Part shown: positions 7,448 through 15,080 of the stretch, in pieces | Numbering within the stretch: the stretch's first letter is position 1 | Layout: each line of letters opens with the position of its first letter | Assembly (NCBI GenBank): GCA_029261795.1 | Contig: JAJDAP010000039.1 | Location: 1-64,000, forward strand | Direction: 5' to 3' | Length of the DNA: 64,000 bases | Source of the DNA: Deltaproteobacteria bacterium | GTDB lineage: Bacteria > Myxococcota_A > UBA9160 > UBA6930 | Made by a program: the position numbers and the translations under genes | Notes under the pieces: generated by a model | What the model was told of the DNA's origin: nothing | Databases searched by the model: none | What the model saw: only the letters and a program-made list of their open reading frames with translations

Positions 7448-8581
7448 TCACATCGGTTCGAAGTCTCGTCCAAAGAGCCGGCGCGAGATCATGAGCTTCT
7501 GGATCTGGGGTGGACCGTCCCCGATCTGCCAGCCCGCAACATCGCGCAGGCGCTGCGCGATCGGGAGCGACTCGCTGTACCCGAGGTGCCCGCGGATCAC
7601 CATGCAGTCGTTCAGAATCTCGACGCACTTCTTCGGGATGAACCACTTCGCCATCGCGCCTTCGAGCTGGTGGTCCGCGTTCTGTTGGCGCAGCCAGAGT
7701 GCCTTGTAACAGAGCAGGCGCGCCATCTCGAGGTACGTGGCAGCCTCGGCGACCGGAAAAGCAACCCCCTGGTAGCGCGCAATGGGCCTGCCGTAGGCCT
7801 CCCGCCGCTTCGCATACTCGATGATCTCATCGAGAGTCTGCTGGGTCGCTCCGATCGACATGAGTCCGATGTACGCCTTGTTCGTATTGAAGAACTCGAG
7901 CATGTGGCGGAAGGGGCCTGCCCGGTGGCTTGGATCGTCCCCCCGACCACCCCAGAGCTGGTCCTCGGGGGGCACGCGCACGCCGTGCAGTCGCACGACA
8001 CCTCGGGGAATCGAGCGGCAGCCCAGGTCGTCGAACTCCTCGAACTCGAGCCCATTCGCAGTGCGCGGCACGGCGAAGGCCGACACTCCGCGCCAGCCGT
8101 CGCCGGGCTCACCCGTGCGCGCGAATACGATGAACGCCGGCGCGTTGAGGTATGAGACCGAGTTCTTCTCGCCGTCGAGCACCCAGCCGTCGCCCTCCGG
8201 TCGCGCGGTCGTCCGGATGCCTCCCAAGTCCGCGCCGGCCTCGGGCTCGGTCAGCGCGAGACCAACTTGGTCGTTGTCCCCAGTGATGTACTTGCCCAGC
8301 GACGATTCCGCGCCCGAGTAGAGGGGAGAGGAGCCGGCTGCGGCTTCTCCCCAGAACGCGCAGCTCAGGTCGCCACGTGCCAGCTCTTCGACCGCGATGC
8401 CAGAGCGGATAAAGTCAACTTCGGTCGGTCGGCCAATGAACTCACGAATCCTGACCTGGAGGTCAAGCGGGTAGGTCCGTGTGCGGTCGCGCTCCAGATA
8501 TCCGGGCAAGAGCTCCTTCAGGGCGAACTCGCGTACGCGCTGCCGGAACTCCTGCTGATCGGCCGTGAAACCGAACTCCAT
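7448..8581 (-). CDS. acyl-CoA dehydrogenase
   Basis: 377 residues with the full acyl-CoA dehydrogenase layout: N-terminal helical domain, FAD-binding middle with LALTEPEAGADLGG and GEKNSVSYLNAPAFIVFA, and C-terminal helical domain with YAKRREAYGRPIARYQG, where the segment after REAYGR contacts FAD. It oxidises an acyl-CoA to the 2-enoyl-CoA, passing electrons to ETF. Substrate chain length cannot be read from the sequence. It is transcribed away from a TetR gene, and direct repeats lie between them, suggesting local repression. The downstream flavoprotein gene is broken. Confidence 0.9.
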   Translation of the reverse strand: MEFGFTADQQEFRQRVREFALKELLPGYLERDRTRTYPLDLQVRIREFIGRPTEVDFIRSGIAVEELARGDLSCAFWGEAAAGSSPLYSGAESSLGKYITGDNDQVGLALTEPEAGADLGGIRTTARPEGDGWVLDGEKNSVSYLNAPAFIVFARTGEPGDGWRGVSAFAVPRTANGLEFEEFDDLGCRSIPRGVVRLHGVRVPPEDQLWGGRGDDPSHRAGPFRHMLEFFNTNKAYIGLMSIGATQQTLDEIIEYAKRREAYGRPIARYQGVAFPVAEAATYLEMARLLCYKALWLRQQNADHQLEGAMAKWFIPKKCVEILNDCMVIRGHLGYSESLPIAQRLRDVAGWQIGDGPPQIQKLMISRRLFGRDFEPM

Positions 8582-8644
8582 CTTCGTCTCCTCGGTTTTC
8601 GTCGCGTCCTTCCTAGCCCGGAATCAAGCGTAGAATAATTATGA

Positions 8645-8664
8645 ACTCAAGTCCACACTCAAGT
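8645..8664. promoter_or_regulatory. direct repeat ACTCAAGT x2 in the acyl-CoA dehydrogenase/TetR divergent promoter
   Basis: Two perfect 8-bp copies (8645-8652 and 8657-8664) start 12 bp apart in the 105-bp gap between divergent genes. On the minus strand a -35-like TTGAGT (in the repeat) is followed by a TAATTAT about 15 bp on, so a protein bound here would block the dehydrogenase promoter. It is a plausible operator for the adjacent TetR regulator, by inference. Confidence 0.45.
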
Positions 8665-8686
8665 ACATTTCTGCTAGGATCCGAAC

Positions 8687-9364
8687 ATGGCTACAAGAAG
8701 GCAGCAGAATCGGTTTGAACAGCGGGCTCGGATCACCGAGGCGGCGCGAAAGCTCTTCTCGAAGCACGGCATTGAGGACGTGACTATGGCTGATGTGGCG
8801 GCCGAGGCAGGTGTCTCCCGCACGACGGTCTTCAACCACTTCCGCTCGAAACATGCGCTCCTCGAGGCAATCACCGAGGACGTTCTCGACTACTACCGGA
8901 CCATGCTGGAGAACGCACTGGCTGCGGAGGAGGTCCCCGTGCCGGCCCTGATTCGCACTCTGTTCAGCCTGATGGGGCTTGGGATTGAAGAGGACCGGCG
9001 CTTCTACCGCCGCGTCTTCCGCGAGATTGCCAGGATTCAAGTCGGGCTAGATGAAGGCGAGATGGGCGAACGGGCGCGAAGGGGTTTGACCGAGCGCCTT
9101 GTCCGGTTGCTAGAGCGTGGGCAGGAACGCGGCGAGCTCGGCCGCGCCCATCGAGCCGGAGACCTCGCTAGCGCCTTCGTCAGCCTGGTCAACGGTACGA
9201 TCACCCATTGGCTCTACGACGACGCTTCCGAGTCGCTGCAGCTCAGCATGCAGCGGGCGGCGGAGATCTTCTTGCAGCCGGTGGCCGAGGCGAGCGTACG
9301 AAATCCGCGAGACGTCCCCGATCTGCGGCCACCGCGTCGGAGAAGGAAGAGGAGAGCCGCGTGA
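8687..9364 (+). CDS. TetR-family transcriptional regulator
   Basis: 225 residues. The N-terminal helix-turn-helix is classic TetR (RITEAARKLFSKHGIEDVTM, then ADVAAEAGVSRTTVFNHF at about residues 32-49). The ligand-binding part is all-helical and unassigned. The last 20 residues are very basic (PPRRRRKRRAA). It is divergent from the acyl-CoA dehydrogenase and overlaps the next gene by 4 bp (GTGA), so it probably controls both sides of the locus in response to an acyl-CoA or a related ligand; the ligand is not known. Confidence 0.88.
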   Translation: MATRRQQNRFEQRARITEAARKLFSKHGIEDVTMADVAAEAGVSRTTVFNHFRSKHALLEAITEDVLDYYRTMLENALAAEEVPVPALIRTLFSLMGLGIEEDRRFYRRVFREIARIQVGLDEGEMGERARRGLTERLVRLLERGQERGELGRAHRAGDLASAFVSLVNGTITHWLYDDASESLQLSMQRAAEIFLQPVAEASVRNPRDVPDLRPPRRRRKRRAA

Positions 9365-10716
9365 GCGCCACCCTGGACGCAGACTTCGTTGTCGTGGGCG
9401 CCGGCGTGTCGGGGCTGACCGCGGCCTACGAGCTTGTGCGCGGGGGTGCTTCGGTCCGTGTGCTAGAGGCGTCGGACCGCGTCGGAGGGCGCACGTGGAG
9501 TGAACCTCTCCTGGGCACGGTCGTCGATCGCGGTGGCGAGTGGCTTTCCCCGGAGCACGCCAGAACACAGGCCCTGTGTCGTGACCTCGACATCGAGCTT
9601 GTGCCGACGACGCCGAGCAGAGGGGCGCGCCTCTTGAGGCGATCTGGAGAACTCTTGCGGTACTCGACCCCGTTCCCACCGCTCGGGGTACGCCCCCTCG
9701 TTGGGCTGGGCCGACTCGTGCTCGAAACGGAAATCGCTCGCCGACGCATTCGGATACTCACACCGGAATCTGCACGGGGCGCGCAGCGTCTCGACCGACT
9801 CAGCGTCGACGCATGGCTTCGCGCGCGCCTCGGCTCGGAGGCCGCCTTCGACCTCATGGAAACAGCGATGCGTGCGGTGTTCTGCGGTGAGCCCGACGAA
9901 CTATCGCTTCTGTACCTGCGCTTCTTCCTGGCATCGCATGGCGGACTCTTGCACTTGACGTCGGCGGGCCGCGGAGCGCAGCAATACGGGGTCGTAGGCG
10001 GTGCTCAGGAGATTTCGTGCCGGCTCATGGATTCGCTTTCCGATTGCGTCACCCTCGCAGCGCCTGTCGAGTCGCTCCACTCGGACGACGGGGGCGTGGC
10101 GGTTGCGACGTCCAGCTTCGCGGTGCGCGCGCGTGCCGCGATTGTTGCTCTGCCGCCGTTGCTCGCCGCGAAGCTCGATGTGCGACCGAGTCCGGCGCCA
10201 GCGCGCTCGATTCTAGTGGACCGCCTGCGTCCTGGCCGCTCTCTCAAGATTCACCTTGTATACGAGAGGCCCTTCTGGCGCGACGAAGGACTGAGTGGCG
10301 AGGCCGTCTCCTGCGTCCCGCCGATCAGCGCGACTTTCGACTGCACGCCCGCCAGCGGCGCTCACGCAGTGCTGCTGGGCTTCGTACGTGGGCGCCAGGC
10401 GGACGCGATAGCCAAGCTCGACGAGAACGCGCGAAGAAGCGCTCTTCTCGAGGCTGTGGCCGTGCTCTTCGGGCCTGAAGGACGCAAACCGCTCGCTCTA
10501 CTGGAAACAGCGTGGGCTCAACAGCCCTGGGCCGGTTGTTGCCATACGCTCTTCCCACCTGGGGCGTTGACGTCATCTTCGCTCGGCGCGCTCCGTGAGC
10601 CCGTCGGGCGCGTCCACTGGGCTGGCACGGAAACCTCGGAGCACCGGCATGGTTACATCGAGGGCGCTGTTCTAGCCGGCGAACGCGCCGCATCCGAGGT
10701 GCTCGCTCGGTTCTAG
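9361..10716 (+). CDS. flavin monoamine-oxidase-like FAD oxidoreductase
   Basis: 451 residues from a GTG that overlaps the TetR stop (GTGA). FAD site VVVGAGVSGLTAAYEL near residues 10-25, then EASDRVGGRTW, and a C-terminal GRVHWAGTETS...GYIEGAVLAGERAA. These are the hallmark motifs of the flavin amine oxidase superfamily, which oxidises amines, polyamines or, in desaturase relatives, carotenoid-type substrates. The substrate cannot be assigned. Translational coupling to TetR indicates co-regulation. Repeat copy 2 begins 46 bp after its stop. Confidence 0.85.
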   Translation: MSATLDADFVVVGAGVSGLTAAYELVRGGASVRVLEASDRVGGRTWSEPLLGTVVDRGGEWLSPEHARTQALCRDLDIELVPTTPSRGARLLRRSGELLRYSTPFPPLGVRPLVGLGRLVLETEIARRRIRILTPESARGAQRLDRLSVDAWLRARLGSEAAFDLMETAMRAVFCGEPDELSLLYLRFFLASHGGLLHLTSAGRGAQQYGVVGGAQEISCRLMDSLSDCVTLAAPVESLHSDDGGVAVATSSFAVRARAAIVALPPLLAAKLDVRPSPAPARSILVDRLRPGRSLKIHLVYERPFWRDEGLSGEAVSCVPPISATFDCTPASGAHAVLLGFVRGRQADAIAKLDENARRSALLEAVAVLFGPEGRKPLALLETAWAQQPWAGCCHTLFPPGALTSSSLGALREPVGRVHWAGTETSEHRHGYIEGAVLAGERAASEVLARF

Positions 10717-10762
10717 CGGCGGGCTGGACGCTGGTTCGTATGGCGCGAGCGCGCCAGGAGTG

Positions 10763-10842
10763 CCCGCCGAGGGCTTTGGAGAGGTAGGACATGACGCCTG
10801 TACTCCGACCTTGGGCCGGAACGCAGCCTGTACTTCCTATCC
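10763..10842 (-). repeat. 80-bp structured repeat, copy 2
   Basis: Differs from copy 1 by a single base inside the unit (ACATGACG versus ACATAACG). Here the terminal hairpin closes with an extra G-C pair (GCCC/GGGC), where copy 3 has C-G. It lies in the 322-bp gap 10717-11038, which otherwise shows no gene: frames there are short and lack protein-like sequence. Confidence 0.78.
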
Positions 10843-11038
10843 ACCGGGGAGCTTCGGTTGGCCCCGTGGGCAAGGGCATGGACAAGGCCCAGTTCGTCGT
10901 CGATGCGATGCCTAGGGCGAGTTCTCACGGTGGGCGAAGCGCGGAGATCCTTTCGCAGCCGAGAGCGATTGGGGGTGCAGCCCGAATCTCGCCCCACAGC
11001 GGCGTAACCAAAGCACCCCCCGCGCGTATTCACCCTCA

Positions 11039-11455
11039 ATGCGTCCGCCCGGTCTCACGCTCTTTCACTACCCGGGCTGTATGTATTGCGGTCGGGTGTG
11101 GGCGGCCGCAAAGGCGCTGGGCCTCGACCTGGACCACCGTAATATCTGGGTCGACGCCGAGGCTGCCTCTTCGCTGGGGGCCGCGACGGGGCGCCAAACG
11201 GTGCCCGTGCTTCGGATCGAAGAGCCGGGGCAGGGGGAGCGTTGGCTGTCTGAATCGGCCGACATCGTCACCTATCTCTACGCGACCTTCGGCAATGGCA
11301 AGCGCCCAGGCCTACTGAGTTCGCTGAACCCACAGGTCCTGCTGATGGTGGCGGCCGTGGCCGCGATCGCGGTCGACAATGTCGCGCAGCCCTCGTGGCC
11401 ATGGCCCTGGCTGCTCCCGCTCGTGGCCTTTGGGGCCATGATGCGACGCGCGTAG
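11039..11455 (+). CDS. glutaredoxin/GST-N-domain protein with C-terminal membrane segment
   Basis: 138 residues. The first 85 form a thioredoxin-fold glutaredoxin/glutathione-transferase N-terminal domain: a beta strand LTLFHYPGCMYC with a CxxC redox pair (Cys14, Cys17), a TVPVL cis-proline segment, and SADIVTYL as in glutathione-binding loops. The remaining 50 residues are hydrophobic and contain two closely spaced membrane stretches (VLLMVAAVAAIAV and WPWPWLLPLVAFGAMM), so the domain is probably held at the membrane facing the cytoplasm. A thiol-disulfide role is likely; the partner is unknown. Confidence 0.75.
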   Translation: MRPPGLTLFHYPGCMYCGRVWAAAKALGLDLDHRNIWVDAEAASSLGAATGRQTVPVLRIEEPGQGERWLSESADIVTYLYATFGNGKRPGLLSSLNPQVLLMVAAVAAIAVDNVAQPSWPWPWLLPLVAFGAMMRRA

Positions 11456-11535
11456 GGGACTCGCGTTCGAGCCGAGGGCTGCTAGCCGGCGCTCGTGAGC
11501 GAGACCCGGGCGCCAACCCATGAGCAGGCCAAGTC

Positions 11536-11615
11536 CCCGCCGAGGGGTTTGGAGAGGTAGGACATGACGCCTGTACTCCGACCTTGGGCCGGAACGCAGC
11601 CTTTACTTCCTACCC
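11536..11615 (-). repeat. 80-bp structured repeat, copy 3
   Basis: The most divergent copy (AGGGGTTT, CCTTTACTTCC, TACCC). The outer stem becomes a perfect GGTAGGA/TCCTACC, losing the bulge seen in copies 1-2, and the terminal hairpin closes CCCC/GGGG. Changes that keep pairing support selection on structure. It lies between the thioredoxin-fold gene and the 3' end of the TPM operon. Confidence 0.75.
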
Positions 11616-11684
11616 GCCGCTTCGATAACGCTTGCTCGTGTGGACATGGCGCCTCCCGGGGCGTTCCCTGCGGTTCCCGTCGGG

Positions 11685-12353
11685 TCATTCCTTCACGACC
11701 AGGTGGTTGCGCAGCTCGTTGCTGTCGTCTTCGGCGATGGGGAAGTGGGGCGACAGGAGCTGGCCGCAACGCTGGACCGCGAGCGCCATCCCCCCGGCGA
11801 GGTCGCCTTGCTTCACACCCTGGATCATCAGATCGACCGGCTCCTGCCAGATCTTCGCATCGAGCTTCTCGGCAATCGCGCGGTCGGCCAGCACCACCGC
11901 GCGGTGCTCCATCAGGGACACGAAGAGCAGGACGCCGGTGCGCCCGCGCGTCTGGCCCATCTCCAATTCGTAGAACTCCACTTCGGCGCGCAGCTCGACC
12001 TGCTCACTCTGGTCGGTCCGGGGCGTCAGCATCCGTTGAACCGCGTCGAGGCGTGTGAGGGCCATCGCCAACAGCGCGGCGATCCCCCAGCAGGCTGCGA
12101 GCCAGGCCCAGTGCGGCCCACCGAGCCCGGCCAGGTATGCGGGAAGGTCGGAGAGGTAGACGCATAGCAAGAGCAGGGTGAAGCTCACCAGCGGCACGTG
12201 TCCCACGGTCGAGGAGCGCCGCACCAGGACGGGGACGATCTCGCCCGAGGTACTGGCCTCGGCCTCGGCGACCGCGGCTTCGATGCGCGTGGCACCGTCG
12301 GCGCCGAGCACGCGCTGCGCCCAGGGAAGGGCATGGCCTGTTCGTGCTTCCAT
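11685..12353 (-). CDS. TPM-domain membrane protein (second of pair)
   Basis: 222 residues from the ATG at 12351-12353, which shares its A with the TGA of the upstream gene (TGATG), so the two are translationally coupled. The N-terminal part has the TPM opening (AAVAEAEASTSGEIVPVLVRR). Two membrane segments follow at about residues 45-90 (LVSFTLLLLCVYLSDL and WLAACWGIAALLAMAL). The C-terminal half (GVLLFVSLMEHRAVVLADRAI) completes the TPM fold. TPM proteins of this type accompany LemA and the secreted TPM partner; proposed roles include envelope or photosystem repair, but function here is inferred only from the operon. Confidence 0.8.
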   Translation of the reverse strand: MEARTGHALPWAQRVLGADGATRIEAAVAEAEASTSGEIVPVLVRRSSTVGHVPLVSFTLLLLCVYLSDLPAYLAGLGGPHWAWLAACWGIAALLAMALTRLDAVQRMLTPRTDQSEQVELRAEVEFYELEMGQTRGRTGVLLFVSLMEHRAVVLADRAIAEKLDAKIWQEPVDLMIQGVKQGDLAGGMALAVQRCGQLLSPHFPIAEDDSNELRNHLVVKE

Positions 12354-13102
12354 CACCATCCCCCCGAAGCGCCTCCGCCGCTGAACCCGCCCCCGCCACC
12401 CGAGAAGCCGCCGAACCCGCCGCCACCGAAGCCACCCGATCCGCCGCGCGAACGGCCGCCGCCCAGGAACAGGAACGGCAGGAAGCCCATCCGCATCGAG
12501 AAGAGCGCAATCAGCAGCACCACGCTGAACAGCGTCTGCCACGGGCTCCTGGCTCCGCTGGGACGCGCGCCCCGTTGGCGCAGCTGCCCCTCGAAGTAGG
12601 GCCGCAGGTCGACGTCCGGATTGGTGATCCGGGCGATCTGGTAGACGCCGACGGTCACGCCCCCGTCCATGTCGCCGGCCCGGAACAGCGGCGTGATGCC
12701 CTCGTCGATGATGCGCTTGGAGTAGGCGTCCGTCAGCGCTCCCTCGAGCCCCTGCCCCACCTCGATGCGGACCCGGCGCTCGTCGCGCGCCACGAGCAGC
12801 AGCACCCCGTTGTCGGCTTCGGCGCTGCCGAGCTTCCACGCCTCCGCCACCCGGATCGACGCCTGCTCGATCGTGAGGCCCGCCAGGTTGGGCAACGTCA
12901 ACACGGCCAACTGCGTTCCGCCGGCCTTCTGGAGCTCGCGAAGCGCCGACTCGAGGCGCTGACGCGTGACCGGGGAGAGGATCCCGGCCTGGTCCGTGAC
13001 GGCGGCGCGCAGCGAGGGGACCTCGAATTCCGCGGCGTCGGCCCCGCCCGCGAGCAGCAGGAGCAACGCGAGCGCGACGAGGGGAGCCCACCGGAATGCC
13101 AC
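12353..13102 (-). CDS. TPM-domain (YgcG-like) protein with Gly-rich tail
   Basis: 249 residues: signal peptide (LALLLLLAGGADAAEF), a TPM phosphatase-like domain at about 30-150 (VTDQAGILSP, NGVLLLVARDERRVRIEVG), a membrane helix near 190-212 (LFSVVLLIALFSMRMGFLPF), and a 40-residue Gly/Ser/Phe-rich tail ending GGASGGW. This is the standard YgcG-type layout. It is the middle gene of lemA-TPM-TPM. The extracytoplasmic TPM domain and the LemA partner suggest a role at the inner-membrane face. Confidence 0.85.
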   Translation of the reverse strand: MAFRWAPLVALALLLLLAGGADAAEFEVPSLRAAVTDQAGILSPVTRQRLESALRELQKAGGTQLAVLTLPNLAGLTIEQASIRVAEAWKLGSAEADNGVLLLVARDERRVRIEVGQGLEGALTDAYSKRIIDEGITPLFRAGDMDGGVTVGVYQIARITNPDVDLRPYFEGQLRQRGARPSGARSPWQTLFSVVLLIALFSMRMGFLPFLFLGGGRSRGGSGGFGGGGFGGFSGGGGGFSGGGASGGW

Positions 13103-13687
13103 CTAGAACTCGACCTCCGGTGCCTTCTCCACCGCCTCCTGCTCCGCTTCCGCGAGCGCCCACTGGGCCATCTTGTCGTGGTGGTAGAGGAGGCTGTTGG
13201 TCCAGCTGCTCGGCGGAACCGTAACCAGGTTGTTGAAGTCCTTGATGGCCTCGATGTGTCGCTGCCGCGCGATCGTGATGCGGTTCTCGGTCCCTTCGAG
13301 CTGCGCCTGGAGCTCGCGGAAGTTGCGGTCCGCCTTCAGCTCGGGGTAGCGCTCGGCGACGACCATCAGGCGGCCGAGCGCCTGGCTCAGCCCGCCCTGG
13401 GCCTGCTGGTACTGCTGGATCTGCTCGGGCGTGGCGTTGCTGGGGTCGATGCTCACACGCGTGGCGTTCGCCCGGGCATTGATCACGGCCTCGAGGGTCT
13501 CGCGCTCGTGGCTCGCATAGCCCTTGACCGTCTTGACCAGGTTGGGGATCAGGTCGGCCCGGCGCTTGTACTGGTTCGTCACCTCGGCGACGGTCGCCTC
13601 GACCTGGTTCTCGGCCGTCGGAATCGACTGGACCCCGCAGCCCGTGAGGAGCAGGAGTCCGATCGCAAGGCTCGTGATGCGGCGCAT
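13103..13687 (-). CDS. lemA: LemA family lipoprotein
   Basis: 194 residues beginning with a lipobox signal (LLLLTGCG, acylated Cys17). The LemA helical domain follows, with the family-defining NQYKRRADLIPNLVKTVKGY near residue 38, HERETLEAVINARA and a C-terminal helix with FNNLVTVPPSSW. Length matches the family. It is first in the operon lemA-TPM-TPM; the next gene starts 0-1 bp away. LemA proteins are helical membrane-anchored proteins of unclear biochemical role commonly linked to TPM partners. Confidence 0.93.
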   Translation of the reverse strand: MRRITSLAIGLLLLTGCGVQSIPTAENQVEATVAEVTNQYKRRADLIPNLVKTVKGYASHERETLEAVINARANATRVSIDPSNATPEQIQQYQQAQGGLSQALGRLMVVAERYPELKADRNFRELQAQLEGTENRITIARQRHIEAIKDFNNLVTVPPSSWTNSLLYHHDKMAQWALAEAEQEAVEKAPEVEF

Positions 13688-13737
13688 GACGCCTCCTTCG
13701 TGTGAGCGGAAGCGTAGCGGTTGCGTCTGGACCGCGA

Positions 13738-14766
13738 CTAGATCCCTGCGGGTCCGGGTTCTCCTGCAATGAACCCGGCAAGGAATAGATTGAAGTCAGC
13801 GATCCCCACCGAGCCATCTTCGTTCATGTCCGCTCCGAAGCCCGGATCGACTGCGTTGATAAAGAACGCCAGAAAGAAGTTGAAGTCAGCGATCGTGCAG
13901 GTCAGATCCTGTGTGAAATCACAGTCACAGGTGTCGCCAATGCCATCGCCATCCGAGTCCTTCTGGCTCGAGTTCGCCACTTCGGTGCAGTTGTCAAAGG
14001 GGTCTGATGTTCCATCTCCATCAAGGTCAGCGAGAGGCGTAAGCACCACCCGCAGCTTGGCATAGCCTGCTTGTGACGCCCTGGGAACTCCCGACACGCT
14101 GACTACAAACGGTGTTACCAATGAGATTTGACCGGACAAGGAGGACCCACTGACCGCAAGCCCATTCGTTCCCTGAGCTTGACCCGTCGTAGGGAAGGTC
14201 GGACCACCTCCCGGATTCACGCTGATCACGCCGGTCGTCCACAGCTCACCAACGGCAGTAGCCGTGACAGCGTTCCCCAGGATATTCGCCATGCCCGTGT
14301 TCGTTGAACGCGACCCGATCGGAAGAGTCGCCCCAACGCTCCCGAACAAACCCGGCAACGGCACAATGCCCAGACCGATGGCTGATGGAACAGCGGTCCG
14401 CATAGCACCGCCAAACCCACCGCTCGGCCCCGCCCCCGCACTGAAGGAACCGCTCTCTTGAGTGCCAGTCGAGTTGAATCGGCGGAGCGCATAGATGGAG
14501 TTGGTAGGCGCAGCCGAGGTGAACCCAATCAGCGTGGTCAGCCTCAGTGGAGCGGGGTCTACTTGAGATGGGGGAAACTGAAATCCCATCGGCATCGAGT
14601 TCAGAACTCCTGAACTCGAGCTGGACATCCATAGAGGCAGGCCCTGCCCCGCGAAAATCTCCAGGTGGGCCTGAAAATGTGTCGCACCCGCGAGCGCGGA
14701 AGACGGCACGAAGAGGGCAACCATCGAGCTGAGGGCGAAGACGAGCGGGGCGGCAGGCAGGTGCAT
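13738..14766 (-). CDS. secreted protein with Ca-binding/dockerin-like C-terminus (PGPAG tail)
   Basis: 342 residues from the ATG at 14766; signal peptide ends near SSALAG. The first 220 residues are Ser/Gly/Thr-rich with no recognised domain (repeated-sounding GGGPTFPTTG and GSSLSG). From about residue 240 the protein carries DLDGDGTSD and DSDGDGIGDTCDCD Ca-binding loops, then two dockerin-type units ADFNFFLAFF and VGIADFNLFLAGF, ending in EPGPAGI. The ending is closely related to that of the propeller gene at 47408-50009 (GFQAGAPGPSG). No membrane helix follows, so it is not a PEP-CTERM-type anchor; protein-protein docking is an inference. Confidence 0.75.
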   Translation of the reverse strand: MHLPAAPLVFALSSMVALFVPSSALAGATHFQAHLEIFAGQGLPLWMSSSSSGVLNSMPMGFQFPPSQVDPAPLRLTTLIGFTSAAPTNSIYALRRFNSTGTQESGSFSAGAGPSGGFGGAMRTAVPSAIGLGIVPLPGLFGSVGATLPIGSRSTNTGMANILGNAVTATAVGELWTTGVISVNPGGGPTFPTTGQAQGTNGLAVSGSSLSGQISLVTPFVVSVSGVPRASQAGYAKLRVVLTPLADLDGDGTSDPFDNCTEVANSSQKDSDGDGIGDTCDCDFTQDLTCTIADFNFFLAFFINAVDPGFGADMNEDGSVGIADFNLFLAGFIAGEPGPAGI

Positions 14767-14859
14767 GAGCAGTTCCTCGCTCCCAACCCCCATCACGGGC
14801 CATTATGCACCAGCCCTTGAACCCGTGCGTTCGCAACTGCGGATAGCGCCCAAGGCACG

Positions 14860-14927
14860 CCCAGAATGCCCCGGCACTCCGGCCTGGAAGCCAGGAGGAA
14901 CAGATTGAAATCCTGGATGCCCACGGG
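14860..14927 (-). pseudogene. relic of a dockerin-like PGPSG tail
   Basis: Read on the minus strand, 14927 onward encodes PVGIQDFNLFL. After a one-base frame change it reads GFQAGVPGHSG, matching VGIGDFNLFLPGFQAGAPGPSG at the end of the gene at 50009 (split here for length). No upstream body remains: the fragment begins about 20 bp from the 3' end of tRNA-Val. It is a frameshifted orphan tail, closer to the distant propeller protein than to the intact neighbour at 13738-14766. Confidence 0.6.
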
Positions 14928-14947
14928 ACTACGGCCGGGAGTGTTCC

Positions 14948-15024
14948 TGGTGGGCGCGCCCCGATTCGAACGGGGGACCCCCTGCGTGTAAAGCAGGTGC
15001 TCTAACCAGCTGAGCTACGCGCCC
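14948..15024 (-). tRNA. tRNA-Val (UAC), CCA encoded
   Basis: Cloverleaf on the minus strand: acceptor GGGCGCG/CGCGCCC, D-loop AGCTGGTTAGA, anticodon arm CCTGC-TTTACAC-GCAGG with anticodon TAC, T-arm with GTTCGAATC, discriminator A and encoded CCA (14948-14950). Confidence 0.97.
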
Positions 15025-15080
15025 GGGGCGATCAGGCTAACGGCTTTCCTGGGCTGGGGCATCCGGGCGCGGGGCAATGG

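Noticed and set aside
11685-13817. A single 710-codon minus-strand frame across the lemA operon
   Set aside because: Only its last 222 codons read as a TPM protein; the rest overlaps lemA and the first TPM gene out of frame and is low-complexity Pro/Arg/Gly.
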